Program-made: the position numbers and the translations under genes
The notes under the pieces: model-generated
The model's input: the letters and a program-made list of their open reading frames with translations, nothing else
What the model was told of the DNA's origin: nothing
The model's database searches: none
NCBI RefSeq assembly: GCF_000350225.1
Contig: NW_005179365.1
Coordinates: 1 to 54,671, forward strand
Reading direction: 5' to 3'
Source of the DNA: Chondrus crispus
Lineage: Eukaryota > Rhodophyta > Florideophyceae > Gigartinales > Gigartinaceae
DNA length: 54,671 nucleotides
Shown: piece by piece, positions 22,125-32,507 of the stretch
Layout of the letters: the number at the start of each line of letters is the position of its first letter
Numbering within the stretch: position 1 is the first letter of the stretch

Positions 22125-25100
22125 TGGTAACCAAGAATTTCACATGTCAGTGTCAGTGCGGTAATCCGCACTGGGCAGAGCGAGCCGACCTGAGGGTCAA
22201 GAAAAGGGGAACGATGAGATGGAACAAACCAGGTGAGGGGCCTTCAGATAGCCACCCGCAAGTAGAAGCAGCGCGCGCACGAGTAGGATGAGCGTCGTGA
22301 TGAGATACTCAGGTCGGAAGTCGCGTAACGGGGTGCCCAGCGAAGAAAGAACGCTGGAAGAACGGGGACATGGACTGGATAATCCAACTTTTTCACTTTT
22401 ACCTTCATAACAGTTCGGTCTCGTTTTTGTTTTATTTGTGATTGCTCTATTTTATTTTATTTTATTTTTGAGACGTTGGGGACACGACCCCGCACCGCGG
22501 AGGTCGGTCAGCAAGTCTATGAGGAGTCCAAGGGGGACGTTGAAGAGGCGATAATCTTCGAGATCAATTCCGCCTTTGACAACGTTACTGCCGACACCCG
22601 CGTCGCGGGATTCTCACCGGGTCATAACGAAGACCTCTCTTTTCCTTTCTTTTTCTTTTCTTTGCTTCGGTTTTGTTTCTTGTTGTTTTTATGATGTCGA
22701 CGACACAGCCCCGGGCAACGTCCGGGGCACCTAAGAGAATGAGGAAGGTGAACCAAGTCGTCCACTTACAAGAAGAGAAAAGAAAAATGGATGCACGACG
22801 TTGATGACCAACCAGGTGACATTAGTTAGATTAGAAAAATATATATGTATGTAGCGAACGCCGTGAGACAGGACGGAGTCCGGAAGACGTGTGCTCTACG
22901 AGTGACCGCGCACGACGAGGAGATTAAGGCAGAGCTTCCCGGAGGGGCGTACTTCATGTCGTTGAGGAAGGGCTGAAATGGCCGACGGCTGGTTGAAGGG
23001 CTGTGGGTGATTGAGGAAGTGTCCGGTGGCAACCAGACGGCAGCATAAATGGGAGAGCGGAACGCCTTTGAAAGGGGTTAAGTGAAGGAACAAGCGTGGT
23101 TCTGCAGTCGCGTGTGTAGGCCTACCGATTAGGTTGTGTCCGTTGCGAATGCTATACACCCGAATATCCCGCGCAAGTTGGCTATTCTCGCTGATACTGT
23201 GGGGGGCAATAGGGAAAGAAGGAGCAGACTACTATCCTCCACGGTGGACATGGGGGTGCGTCAGACGGACGAGTGGGTTACCTTCGAGTCGAGGGAGAAG
23301 GTGTTCAAAGGATGTGGCTGATGTGCATGCGCGTGCGGGCAAGGCGAAGCAGGAGGAAGTGGGCGATGAGATGTGCGACGAGGCTGAGGTATTGGCAGGA
23401 ACGAGTGTCGGAGGCGTGGGAGGCGTACCTCTTGAGGATGAAGAGATGTACCACGATGCGAGGGGAGAGTCCGAAGGGCAGGCAGTTGTCGTTGGATGGC
23501 CCATCGCGTAAGCCGCGGGACACCTCCGAGTACACCACAACACCCCCCCGCGCAGGTTGACAAGTGTCGCGATGCCCAAGTGGAACGCAGAACCACATCG
23601 GGAATTTTGAAGCAAAATTTAGGAAGGCACGTCGAATGGAGCGCACGAGGCGCCGGGTACTTAGCCAAAAAAAGAGGGGTGCAAACAGTGCGCACAAGTC
23701 CGTACCCCCCCCGCCATGCGAAGATACCAGCAGGAAAAAGTGGAGCGTGCCCGTCCTGTGCGGTATGTCGAAAAAGGGAGCGACGTCAGTCGTCGGCTGT
23801 ATTCACAAGCGAGGGCAGAGGGACCCTACTGTCTGCAATGATGGGGCGAATCGAAGAAGCACAGCTTAACTGAAGATATCGATAAGCCTCTCGGTTCCGA
23901 TGAACTCTGACCCTCGCGTAGTTTTCCTAACGCGCGCGCCACACACACTTACTGATCACCGACGATCAACTACTGCTTAATTTCCTTTCTTTCTTTCTGT
24001 TTGTCTTTTTTGTCTTGTGACCTAGAGAACGCGGCGCAGACCAACAAGAGTCACGATCTTACGATTATGACCGGATCATCGCACGCGCTGTTCCGTACGC
24101 CAACAAGCCACAAAAAAATGGAGATTCGAAATTTTATCCGTATCCCTGAACAAGCGGGAAGTGTTGTGACATGGGGAGGAAAACGTTCCAAGGAAATGGC
24201 AGAGGTCGGTGCGTGAATCGACTAACAAGAGGGAGAAGAGCAGGGGAGAATAAGAGAAGGAAAAATGAGACATGAGCTGCATGGGTGAGGGCGAAAATGA
24301 GAGCACCCAAGAAGAGGATGAAAAGACCGTGTTACTTCAAGAGGAGGATTTCGAGACGCGTACACAGTGAGGAAGAGGAGAAGTCAAGGGTGGAAGATCC
24401 AAGCGCTGACGCCGACGACGCAACGAATCGGTACTTTCTCGAGAATGTTTGCCGTGTGTTGTCCAACGGGGAACGGGTGATTGAGCTGGGTAATTCACTT
24501 TTTGACACCCGGGGGGTAGTCGAAGTGTTGGTGAGGAAGGCTGCACAGCATCAGGAAACTGCCGTGGAATGCGTGAAAGAGATTTCTTGTCAGACGGTAC
24601 GGGATCAGCAGGACAGCTGAAGAAAAAAGGGTATTGAGAATAACTTTGGTGAAGGAACCGGCTCGTCCCAAAGCGCCAATCGGCGACGAGATTGAAGAGC
24701 GTGGTTGGTGCCAGCCGTAAGATGACGCGATGCGTGAGGAGGACTTGAGAGGTTCGGAGAAGTCCTCGGTAGACAGTTAACGGTTCGCGCCCCGGTTACA
24801 GATGCGGTTATCGTGTCCACGTGTACCAAGAGCTAGTGGTTTTGAGAGGCATACGCTTCGATTAGGACCGGTTCACGGTCATCACATGACGACAGCGTCC
24901 GATGGGAGCACCTACATTACGTCAACCGGAGCTCATTGTGAGAAATAATCTCTCACGAGGTGAACAGGGTCTTATCGTCGTCCAAGGAGGAGAAGGTAAT
25001 GCAGCTTGGTGTGGAGCCTGAAGTCTCCAGGCCGAGTGTTGACGTACGAGAGGAACGATCCCAACGGGCAAAAGAGATGCATGATGATGAGAGTTGAACC

Positions 25101-26168
25101 TCTGGATCCGAAAACGCGACGAACGTCGGCGATGACGCCTGAGAGACTATGTGCAATTACTGAGAGTACCTCTCGTTTGGACAAATTGATAGCGGCGCGA
25201 AGCCCTGAGGACCAGGAACTTCACACCCACTTCGATCCGTGCAGAAACACGGATGCAAGCAGGACGGCCAGGCTCAAGCTCAACGGATCGAGTCACTCGC
25301 TGAGATGAAAAAAACGGTAGGACAAAGAGGAAAGGAGAGTAGGCGAAGAGACGGTGCGCTGGCGGATGACGCGAGGTGAGGGAAAATTAAATTCCTCTCC
25401 TCACAAACATCAAGGCCTGTTTGTAGGGAAAAGGAGGTCGATGGAGACGGGAAGAATTCCCTACTTAGTAGGAAAATGAGGCACAAAAAACGGGCGAAGC
25501 AGAATGACCTTTTTTATTGACAGGGGTTGAAGCGCTCTTTGATGAGCAGAGTTTGCGAGATAAGACGTCGGAGACATGCCGACGGCATCTCCGCCGCGAA
25601 CGCGCTGGGTTAGTTGATAGGCTTAACAAGCCTACGTGGCCAGAGTGGCACCCCATCAAAAGGGCAAGATCGGGAAGGGACGACCCCGATCGCCACCGAG
25701 TTGGCGACTACATTTACGATGAGCGCACCCCATCAGAGAGAATGATCGTCAGAGCCCTTGAATTTTGATTTAAGGGGGAACTACGCAAGGCTTTGTGTGT
25801 GGAACGCAAAAAGTCACTGCATTCTTCCTGGGTTTTTTGGGCGATGAGAAAACTACTGTAGCTATGAGCAAGAAGGAAAATTTGACGTCAAGGGACGATG
25901 TGTTAGGAAGGAACGCAGGGGTGCACGGAAAGTGGATAAGAGAAGGGAGACAGTAACGAGGAAAAGAGAAGGAAAGTGGAGAGAAAAAGATGCGACCGCG
26001 GCGACGGGGCGTATGAAAAAAGAGGAGGAAGTTGATAGGAGACGGAAATGCAATTTATTTTCGGTGGAACGAAGGGAAGTGTCGATGATGAGACGACACT
26101 CTCAGAGGACAATGATCCGAACATGGATCAGCAGGACGCTACCATCGGCAATGGGTCAATGGCACAAT
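22125..26168. other. Decayed coding remnants, unrecognised
   Basis: No intact gene. Plus-strand fragments in shifting frames look like old coding sequence: around 23136-23320, 24285-24620 (contains NRYFLENVCRVLSNGERVIE), 25006-25300 and 25517-25768 (contains GDYIYDERTPSERM). All are rich in Arg, Glu and Ser. T-rich tracts lie at 22420-22470 and 22640-22690. A decayed gag-like gene of another element is plausible; no diagnostic motif is visible. Confidence 0.35.
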
Positions 26169-27658
26169 TCATCCAAGGATTTTTTCCTTTGGAAGTGAGG
26201 CGATAAGTTGTGCCAGTAAGCGCAGGTCAACGACGGACGCTTCTCGAAGAGCCCCCTCGTTTATTCCGTGAGCACGGAGCAATGTGCGATAGACGCTGGC
26301 GGCGCCGTTGTTCTTTTTGATAATATCTGGAGAGGACGGAGAGGTCGAGTCTCCCCTGGTCGATTGGACTGCGTCGTCGGTTGGTGACAAGGGGGCGGCA
26401 ACTGGAACAGCCGTAGGAGAAGGGGGACGAGCTGGGACGTGCACAGGGGAAGACGGGGCAGGAGGAACCAAAGGGGTAAGGGACGAAGAATCTCCCTTTC
26501 TTTCTGGGGCTGCGCGCACGGGCAGACTGTCAGTCCGACTAGATGACGAGGGGACCTCTCTCGTCTCTGATAGAGGTTGACACCTGGCCACTGGAGGTGA
26601 ACGAGACCGCAAAGGGGATTTGACCTCCTCACACTCAGGAGCTCTCGTCGCCCTTATCGAAGCATTCACGGGGAAAGTGGGGCCGGCCGGATCGACAGGA
26701 AGTGAAGTCGGTGAGACCGGTAACACAGGGCGAGAACGCAAAGGCTCCCGGGGACAGAGGTCGCGCTCGCGGGGATCCGCAAGGAAGACGGGCAATTCAA
26801 CCGGAACGGGTGTCTAACTCCCATACTGCCGACTCAGACGCACCTCGTCGCAAGAACATTGCGATCCCGTCCAGGGGTTACACCAAGCGTAGTCCCCCGC
26901 ACCACGATGAGCACGACCAGGAGAGAAGGAGGGGCGTTGCCGGACGAAGGAACGAGAGGAATTTTGACGCGGTATTGAGTCCCAATCGACCTCCTCTATT
27001 TTATCGAGGAGAGAATGCAGTTCGGTGTCTGCATCAGCACCGCCCAGGGGAATCGAATAATCGAGGGGTCGCATAAGGCTGATGAGCTGGGGAGGCAAGT
27101 ACCACAACCTCCAGCAGTCGTAGGTCTCCCACAGGAGGGTCACTGCCACTTTGGTACACCACTCTGTGAGGAAGACTACCCAAAGGCCGTGTCGAGGATC
27201 ACGTAAACACCTTCCGTAATACGTGTACACAGGGCTGAGCTCAGCCCAAAAGCCTTGGCAGACCTCAAATTGGCTCCACCACGACGGAATACGTTGATAA
27301 CGATTCGCGTAATGGGACCTCGAGATTTCGCGCGCCTCCAACATCTGGTAGGCCACAAAATAACCCGTTTCAGACCAAATACGGCTTGCTGGAAGAATGG
27401 GATGGTACCCCGCTTGATAAGTCGGAAATTAGCCGGAATTATGGCGCTGGTCCACATCATAGCGTCGCCCGAGACGGTCCCTTGGTTGAACCAAAGGCGG
27501 TTAGCTTCACGAGGAGGGTTATCGGAGGTCCAGGCCAGCATGTTATCGAGGTAAGACCGCTCGCTCTCGGTGCGAAATTGCCACGTGTCACAACCGAATT
27601 CCTCAGGGATGAGATCCTGCGTCAATGGCAGCTCAAGTCTGTCACACACAGCGGTCAT
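26169..27658 (-). pseudogene. Unrecognised minus-strand gene with frameshift and TAG
   Basis: Three open segments join into one gene of about 495 codons. 27658 to about 27340 reads MTAVCDRLELPLTQD and RLWFNQGTVSGDAMMWTS. A frame change near 27340 leads to a Trp- and Tyr-rich globular region (SWWSQFEVCQGFWAELS, CWRLWYLPPQLISLMRPL). A TAG at 26814-26816 follows, then a Pro/Ser-rich stretch in the same frame and a helical end (ASVYRTLLRAHGINEG, LIASLPKEKILG). Family unknown. The layout (globular part, Pro/Ser-rich linker, short C-terminus) is compatible with a gag-like protein, but this is a guess. Confidence 0.4.
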
Positions 27659-27669
27659 GAAGCGGGTCG

Positions 27670-28295
27670 TGTAGTATAACCCCCCTTACCAGAATTAGAT
27701 ATACATCAGATCGGCTACTGTAGAGCCCGAGCTCTACAGTACCTCCGCACGCGCCCACACGTGTACGGGGCGCGCACGCACACGTGTGCTAATACGTGTA
27801 ACACACGTATACAGTCAGCACGGGCCGACCCGCGCTGACTACAGTAGCACTACAGTACAGTCCGTACTGTACTGTAGTATGATTGGATTAACTTGAACAT
27901 TAAATACGCGAGCGACCGACGGCGGTGGGGGGAGGACAAGCACGAGATTGTCCAGAACCTACGCCTTTGGTCAAGCTCACCCCGCTTATTCTAGAACGGG
28001 TTCCCACTAGCCCGTATCTAGTTAGGAACCGAGCGGGCAGGGGACGCGCGAGCACGCGAGCGAGCCTAGATCCGCCTCCGCCCGTCAGAGCTGGTACGTC
28101 ACCCAGCGCTGCGCCGGGGCGTCGAGGCGTAGATCGCCCCGCGCGTGCGCGCGTCCCCGACCGTTACCTGACCTACCACTGCTACCCCGGGCTCGCCCGG
28201 TTCCCTTAGCTGGGTTGCTTCCCCTCTTCCCGCCGATCGAGGTCTCCGCACGAACTGAGTATACACCCCCCTCCGTTGGGGGTGTTTATACTACA
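27670..28295 (+). repeat. 5' LTR, element 2
   Basis: Begins TGTAGTATAA and ends TTATACTACA, a perfect 10-bp terminal inversion, and is followed one base later by the primer-binding site. Its interior is a foldback: GGGGACGCGCG (28040-28050) pairs with CGCGCGTCCCC (28148-28158), with further imperfect pairing inside. An alternative start at 27873 (TGTAGTAT) gives an 8-bp match. Confidence 0.65.
27716..27878. repeat. Cluster of four hairpins inside LTR 2
   Basis: TACTGTAGAGC with 4-nt loop CCGA (27716-27741); ATACGTGT with loop AAC (27792-27810); GTCAGCACGGG with loop CCGA and one mismatch (27814-27839); ACTACAGTACAGT with loop CCGT (27849-27878). Three of the four have loops of the form CCGA or CCGT. 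Confidence 0.9.
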
Positions 28296-28296
28296 G

Positions 28297-28316
28297 TGGT
28301 CTCCTGACCTAGAAGA
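28297..28316 (+). promoter_or_regulatory. Primer-binding site, element 2
   Basis: TGGTCTCCTGACCTAGAAGA; 17 of the first 18 bases equal the site of element 1. It implies that both elements use the same tRNA primer. Confidence 0.65.
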
Positions 28317-28371
28317 CTCTACGATCGTTCCGAGAAGACGGCCGATTTCCCCCGCGTCCGTATGCGTCGAG

Positions 28372-29676
28372 ATGAGCGAAGGGTCCGAACCCTCGGTCCA
28401 CTCCGCACCGACCGATATGCAGGCGTCCGCGCTACGCGTCCGATCGGACGACGGCGCCGCAGGTCCTCGGGATCGCGAACCGTCGCCGGACTACTCAGAA
28501 GGACGCGCGCGCGCGATGTACAAACGCATCGCGGAGTATATCGAGGATGTCCGGACATCCCTTCGTGTCGACGTGACCGACCAGGTCTACGCCCGCTGTC
28601 CTGACGATTCGCGCTCCCTCCACGAAGGAAAGTTTGAGCGCGTGACTCAGTCCTGGGACAGCCTGCGCGCGCTCGCCGACCAGTTGCACTCCGTCTAGTG
28701 TTGGTCGAGGACGCGCGCATCGAGGCCCCTACGGCGGACGTTGCAGATCGACCCGCGAGTACGAACTCCGGGGTACGACGGGACACGCAGCCTTCCCCAT
28801 CTGCCGAACAGATGGGAGCGTTCGCGCATACGGCTGCGGAACTCAACTCGACGCGCCGGCGCGCTCGTGAGTTAGAACACGACTCGGCCGTAAGGTCGCC
28901 AGGAGTCCCCCCGAGAGGGCCCGGTGCCACTGTTCCTCCGGGCGCGTCCGATGCGCAGGAGTGTCCTCCGACTGGTGCCGTCACCAGTCGGAGCGCGGAG
29001 GATATCAAACAAACGGCGGACGCGAACTTCGCGTCCGAGACTCAAGCTCTGCCGCATGCCCCCGGAAGCATGCGGCAGTTGCGACAGGTACCGTACGGGC
29101 ACGACCAGGACCGTGGAGGAGCCGCTCGCGGATCCGGAGAACCCATGCTCTCCGTAGATCCTCGCTGGGGCGGCTACCCGCCGGTGGATTACACCGCGCA
29201 CCCCGGTCCGGTAGACGTACGTACACTACCTGTCACCCCGTCAGGCGCGTTCGTAAGATGGAACAGGCATCGGCCGAAAGGTCGCCCGGAGCCCCTCCGA
29301 GAGGGCCCGGTGCCACTGTACCTCGAACGCGCCCGATGCGCAAGAAGGGAGCCGGACTGGTGCCGACACCAGTCCGGTCACTGGGCAGCGCAGCCCCAAG
29401 ACGGACGCTAATTTCGCGTCCGAGACCCAAGCCCTACCGCATGTCGCCGGAGACATGCGGTAGATGACACGCGTACCGTACGTGGACGACAAAAGACGCG
29501 GAGATACCGCCCGCAGATCAAGAGAACCGATTCTCTCTTTCGATCCCGGCTGCGGCGGCTATCAGCCGGTGGATCTCACCGCGCACACCGGTCTGGTAGA
29601 CGTCCGTACGCTACACGAATTCTTAAGGGAACTAGCCCCTGCGACCCGGGCTGCAGTGGCTGAGACGGTCCAATGA
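28372..29676 (+). pseudogene. Gag-like frames of element 2
   Basis: The first frame (28372-28698, 108 codons) starts MSEGSEPSVHSAPTDMQ and includes a helical, charged stretch (YKRIAEYIEDVRTSLRVDV). The coding trace then shifts frame (28698-29411; 29464-29676) through the duplicated segment. Position directly after the primer-binding site and general composition suggest gag. No zinc knuckle is seen. Start chosen at the first ATG followed by a protein-like sequence. Confidence 0.45.
28850..29616. repeat. Diverged 385-bp tandem duplication
   Basis: Copy A is about 28850-29230 and copy B about 29236-29616. Shared blocks include GAGAGGGCCCGGTGCCACTG and GCGTCCGAGAC. Hairpins occupy equivalent places 385 bases apart, with paired base changes (28966-28993 against 29352-29377; 29049-29078 against 29434-29463). 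Confidence 0.9.
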
Positions 29677-31005
29677 TTGCCCGGACAACAGAAGACAGAC
29701 CTTCCAACGATCCGCCGTATCGCGACGGCGGGAGGCACAACGCGCCGCGCTCGGCGCGGTTTGCCTCTGCCGGATCCGAAACCGGCAGCAAGGGGGAATC
29801 GAACCCCGAGGTCGCATGCAACAAGTTCGCCTGCGGCATCCCTCCACATAGGAGAACATGAGGAGCAGGCCGACCCTGTCCTCATTACGCGAAGCTACAA
29901 GCCCGTGGGAGGCCGATCTCCCACGCCAGCGTCATCAAGGTCGACCGGACGCTTCGCTACCGCGTACGCCCACACTCCAGGGGCGCCCGGTGGTACGGAC
30001 CACCGGGTCGCGGAGCTCGACATCTCGCATCGAGATGGAGGCGGCGCTCCGCCTCGCGTGCCCCACCTCACCGATGAGGAGGCACGCCCCACAAGAACCC
30101 ACTGATAACCCCGTGGGTCCGGTGGCGACCACCATCCGCGAAGAACGCGAAGGCGCCCAGGATTCCGTAAGCCCGGCGCGTGTTACCGTAAGAGAAGACA
30201 CCCTGACCTCCGTAGGTCAGATGCCACGGACCGACCGTAAAGGCACAGGGGCTTCAGTAAGCCCCGTGCACAAGATAGAGCGTCAGGCGTGTGCCGATGC
30301 AACACGCCCCGAAAATCCTACCGAACGCCCTGTCGCCGAGGGGATCTCACATGCGCTACACCTCACCGACTTGACCGATTTAGCCGGGGAGGCAGAAGCT
30401 AGTCGACCTAGTTCCGCAAAGAGGACACTCGTCGAGAAGGCAGGGATCGGTACGGACGACCCCCGGCCAAGTGCCCGCCGCCGACGGAAGGCACTCGAAC
30501 CATCACGATCGATCGTGATGGTGTCACCGAACGCGTCTCCGCAGACCGCTGCGTGTACGCGCCACCGCCGACGGACGTGCCACGGGCGAGTACAACAACC
30601 CCGGGGGACCTTGCCGACAAGGTCACCGAGGACACGCAGTACGCTGTCGAGCGACTACTCCGGCATCGGGCCATGGAGGACGGAACTACGGAGTTCCTCA
30701 TCAAGTGGGCGGATTACGACACGCCCACCTGGACCACACGGACTCACGTCCCGGAGGAGTTGGTGTCTCGTTACGCCCAACGCCTCCGGAGGCGCACCGG
30801 CAGGGACCTCACCTTGGACGTGAACGCGGTCGTTCACGCTTAAGGGGGGCCCTCAACCGTCTCGCTCGGCTACATTCAACCGCTCCGTTGCGGTTAAAGT
30901 AGTCCCTTGCGGTTAGAGACCAACGGTACGTTCGGAAGGCAAGCCGTATTTGACTTCCGAACGCCACGGACTCGAGACGTAGCGACAAGGCAGTACGGAC
31001 TGCCT
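29521..31005. repeat. Hairpin-dense part of element 2
   Basis: Perfect inverted repeats, giving start-end, arm length and loop: 29521-29536 (6, CCGA); 29712-29731 (7, ATCGCG); 29741-29758 (7, CGCT); 29986-30007 (9, ACGG); 30021-30037 (7, CAT); 30038-30055 (7, CGCT); 30203-30220 (7, CCGT); 30248-30265 (7, CAGT); 30286-30308 (7, 9 nt); 30499-30522 (24-bp perfect palindrome); 30607-30624 (7, CCGA); 30682-30697 (6, ACGG); 30819-30838 (8, CGGT); 30929-30963 (10, 15 nt); 30988-31005 (7, ACGG). A nested one lies at 30056-30087 (7-bp outer arms and an inner CCTCA stem with loop CCGA). Confidence 0.9.
30553..30843 (+). CDS. Chromodomain protein segment, element 2
   Basis: The frame ends in a chromodomain: TQYAVERLLRHRAMEDG, TEFLIKWADYDTPTW, HVPEELVSRYAQRL. 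It keeps the beta-strand pattern, the W-x-x-Y and the TW typical of chromovirus integrase tails, but no integrase core precedes it. The same frame is open again further upstream only in low-complexity stretches, so the domain may have been fused to a gag-like protein or be a remnant after deletion of pol. The purine run after the stop fits a polypurine tract. Confidence 0.75.
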   Translation: MYAPPPTDVPRASTTTPGDLADKVTEDTQYAVERLLRHRAMEDGTTEFLIKWADYDTPTWTTRTHVPEELVSRYAQRLRRRTGRDLTLDVNAVVHA

Positions 31006-31275
31006 GTACGAAGAACGGTCCGTGTAATGTCCAACGATAAGAGGACGACAGACGGCTCGAGGGGAAGGCAATTACCCCCTTTCGGAGCCGGAAGGTCGGA
31101 CGCGCCCCCCCCCCCGAAACATGGTCGCCGGACGTTCCGTTAAGGCCGTCAACCGCGGCGAGGGGACGTCTGACGAACGACGCCATCACCTCCATACGGC
31201 AAGGGAGCCCCGGAACGCAGAAGGGGTTAGTCAAGACAAGGCGTTGCAATTTGCCGAGAGGAGCTGCAACGCGTG

Positions 31276-31646
31276 TGTAGTGCAATGCACCTGTCGGGCA
31301 GAGACCGCGGTCCGATGGTCCAGCAAAAACAACAACAGCAACAAAAAGAAGAAATGCCGATGCCACAGCGCTACGGAGTGTCCGACTCTCCGTTTTCCGT
31401 TTAAACGAGCTTGCGACTCGTAGTAGCTCAGATCCCTGATGGCGGGGGGCACAGAGAAATAGCCCGGCCCGGGATCGGTGTGGTACAGACTTGCGAAGAG
31501 AACTGCTCGACGAGTGTGGGGTAGGGCGCGCACGTAGATACCCCGGTTCCACTGGGTTGTAAGGCCAATGCTCGTTGAGCTTCTTCGACACCTTGTAACG
31601 CGACAAGGCCTTCGACGGGGGCGTCGCAACGCAGCCCGACGGGATG
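31276..31646 (-). repeat. LTR fragment related to element 1 LTR
   Basis: The minus strand from 31646 to 31276 resembles positions about 14977-15342 of LTR 1, including CGGGCTGCGTTGCGACGC, GTCGGACACTCCGTAG (LTR 1: ATCGGACACTCCGTAG) and the end GCATTGCACTACA. The 5' two-thirds of the LTR are absent. No primer-binding site follows the CACTACA end. Confidence 0.75.
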
Positions 31647-32163
31647 AAATGACATAATCGGATTGGTCTACTTCTTTTCTCGATCTGTTTATCGAAGATT
31701 GTGCTCTCACTGCCGTCCAAATCCGTAAGTACCACAAGTAAGGCGAGCGAGTCAACGGGGGCTGATTCATTCTTGCTTGAAATCGCAGCAAATGATACGG
31801 CATCGCTTCGGAATGTTGTATCCTTACTCGGTGACGTCGAGAGGAACACACCCACCGTTAAATTATTTTTTGCTGGCTTCAGAAGTTGAAAGCAAAGAAA
31901 CTAACACGCCAAAAAAAACAGCAAACACTCTAACTAAAGAAATAGAAACGATCGCAAATTCTCGCTGCTTTACCATGTACAAATCTCTGTAACTTGGAGT
32001 CATTCGCTTATTCTGTCAGTGCCACTCGTTTCTCTTTGCTGATCGATGGAAGTATCCGTACTCTAAAGCGCAATAGATCGCGCTCAGTCACAGGCCTGAA
32101 GGAAGTAGGCCGTCTCCGCATCGGCCGTTGAAGAGAAACACAGGGAACAGGGCTCTGAGGTGA
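31647..32163. other. Stretch without a supported gene
   Basis: Short open frames only. An A-rich part lies around 31890-31960. It probably contains the eL33 3' region. Confidence 0.4.
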
Positions 32164-32507
32164 TTAAATTGTACTGGGGTAAAGCATGACGCGAACGCCC
32201 TTTCCGATGGAATTCGGTGGCAACTGATTGCGGAATTTCGCGCGTACGTGACCGTTGTTTCCGTGCGGGGCAATAATGCGGCCCCACATAACGCGATACT
32301 TTCTCGAGGCGCCGCTCGGAGTCTTCTTCTCGACTAGACCTTTGTAGACGTAAGCTACTCGCTTACACATGTGGAACTGGGCATCCTTGCGATCCGATCC
32401 TTGACGCCGTCGATTAGAAGGCGTGACTGGCCACACTGCTGGTTACGTAGATTACGCTTGTAACCAAGATGTATTCCCTTGGAATGTAACCTTACGGTGT
32501 TCGTCAT
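32164..32507 (-). pseudogene. RPL35A: Ribosomal protein eL33 (L35a) with 5-bp duplication
   Basis: Component of the large cytosolic ribosomal subunit. The start region reads MTNTVRLHSKGIHLGYKRN, then RNQQCGQSRLLIDGVKD; after a frame change it continues CKRVAYVYKG, RVMWGRIIAPHGNNGHVRAK and ends RVRVMLYPSTI, the usual C-terminus. Together the parts make a full-length protein of about 113 residues. The frame is broken by a tandem repeat of five bases, CGATC at 32390-32394 and 32395-32399; one copy fewer would keep the frame. It is a single break in an otherwise well-conserved gene. It may be a second, non-functional copy, a sequencing or assembly fault, or a very recent mutation. Confidence 0.85.

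Larger units (their letters stand above)
27670..31005 (+). mobile_element. Non-autonomous LTR element with chromodomain and dense hairpins
   Basis: It has an LTR (27670-28295), a primer-binding site matching that of element 1, gag-like open frames (28372 to about 29676), a diverged 385-bp tandem duplication, and a chromodomain near the 3' end followed by a purine tract (GGGGGG at 30844). No protease, RT, RNase H or integrase motif is seen in any frame. No 3' LTR was found; the right limit is set at the last hairpin and is approximate. Confidence 0.65.

Noticed and set aside
22125..27669. 3' LTR of element 1
   Set aside because: No TGTAGTGGCTCC start or LTR body match was seen after the chromodomain.
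27876..27886. AGTATGATTGG in LTR 2 as a fourth copy of the 41402 palindrome family
   Set aside because: Only one arm is present and no AATCATACT partner follows; probably chance.
29790..29850. tRNA-like segment on the minus strand (GGGGTTCGATTCCCC, a T-arm-like hairpin)
   Set aside because: No matching acceptor stem or acceptable anticodon arm was found, and the region is full of unrelated hairpins.
30809..31855. 348-codon minus-strand open frame
   Set aside because: It runs through the LTR fragment and hairpin-rich DNA and has no protein-like order; a GC-rich chance frame.
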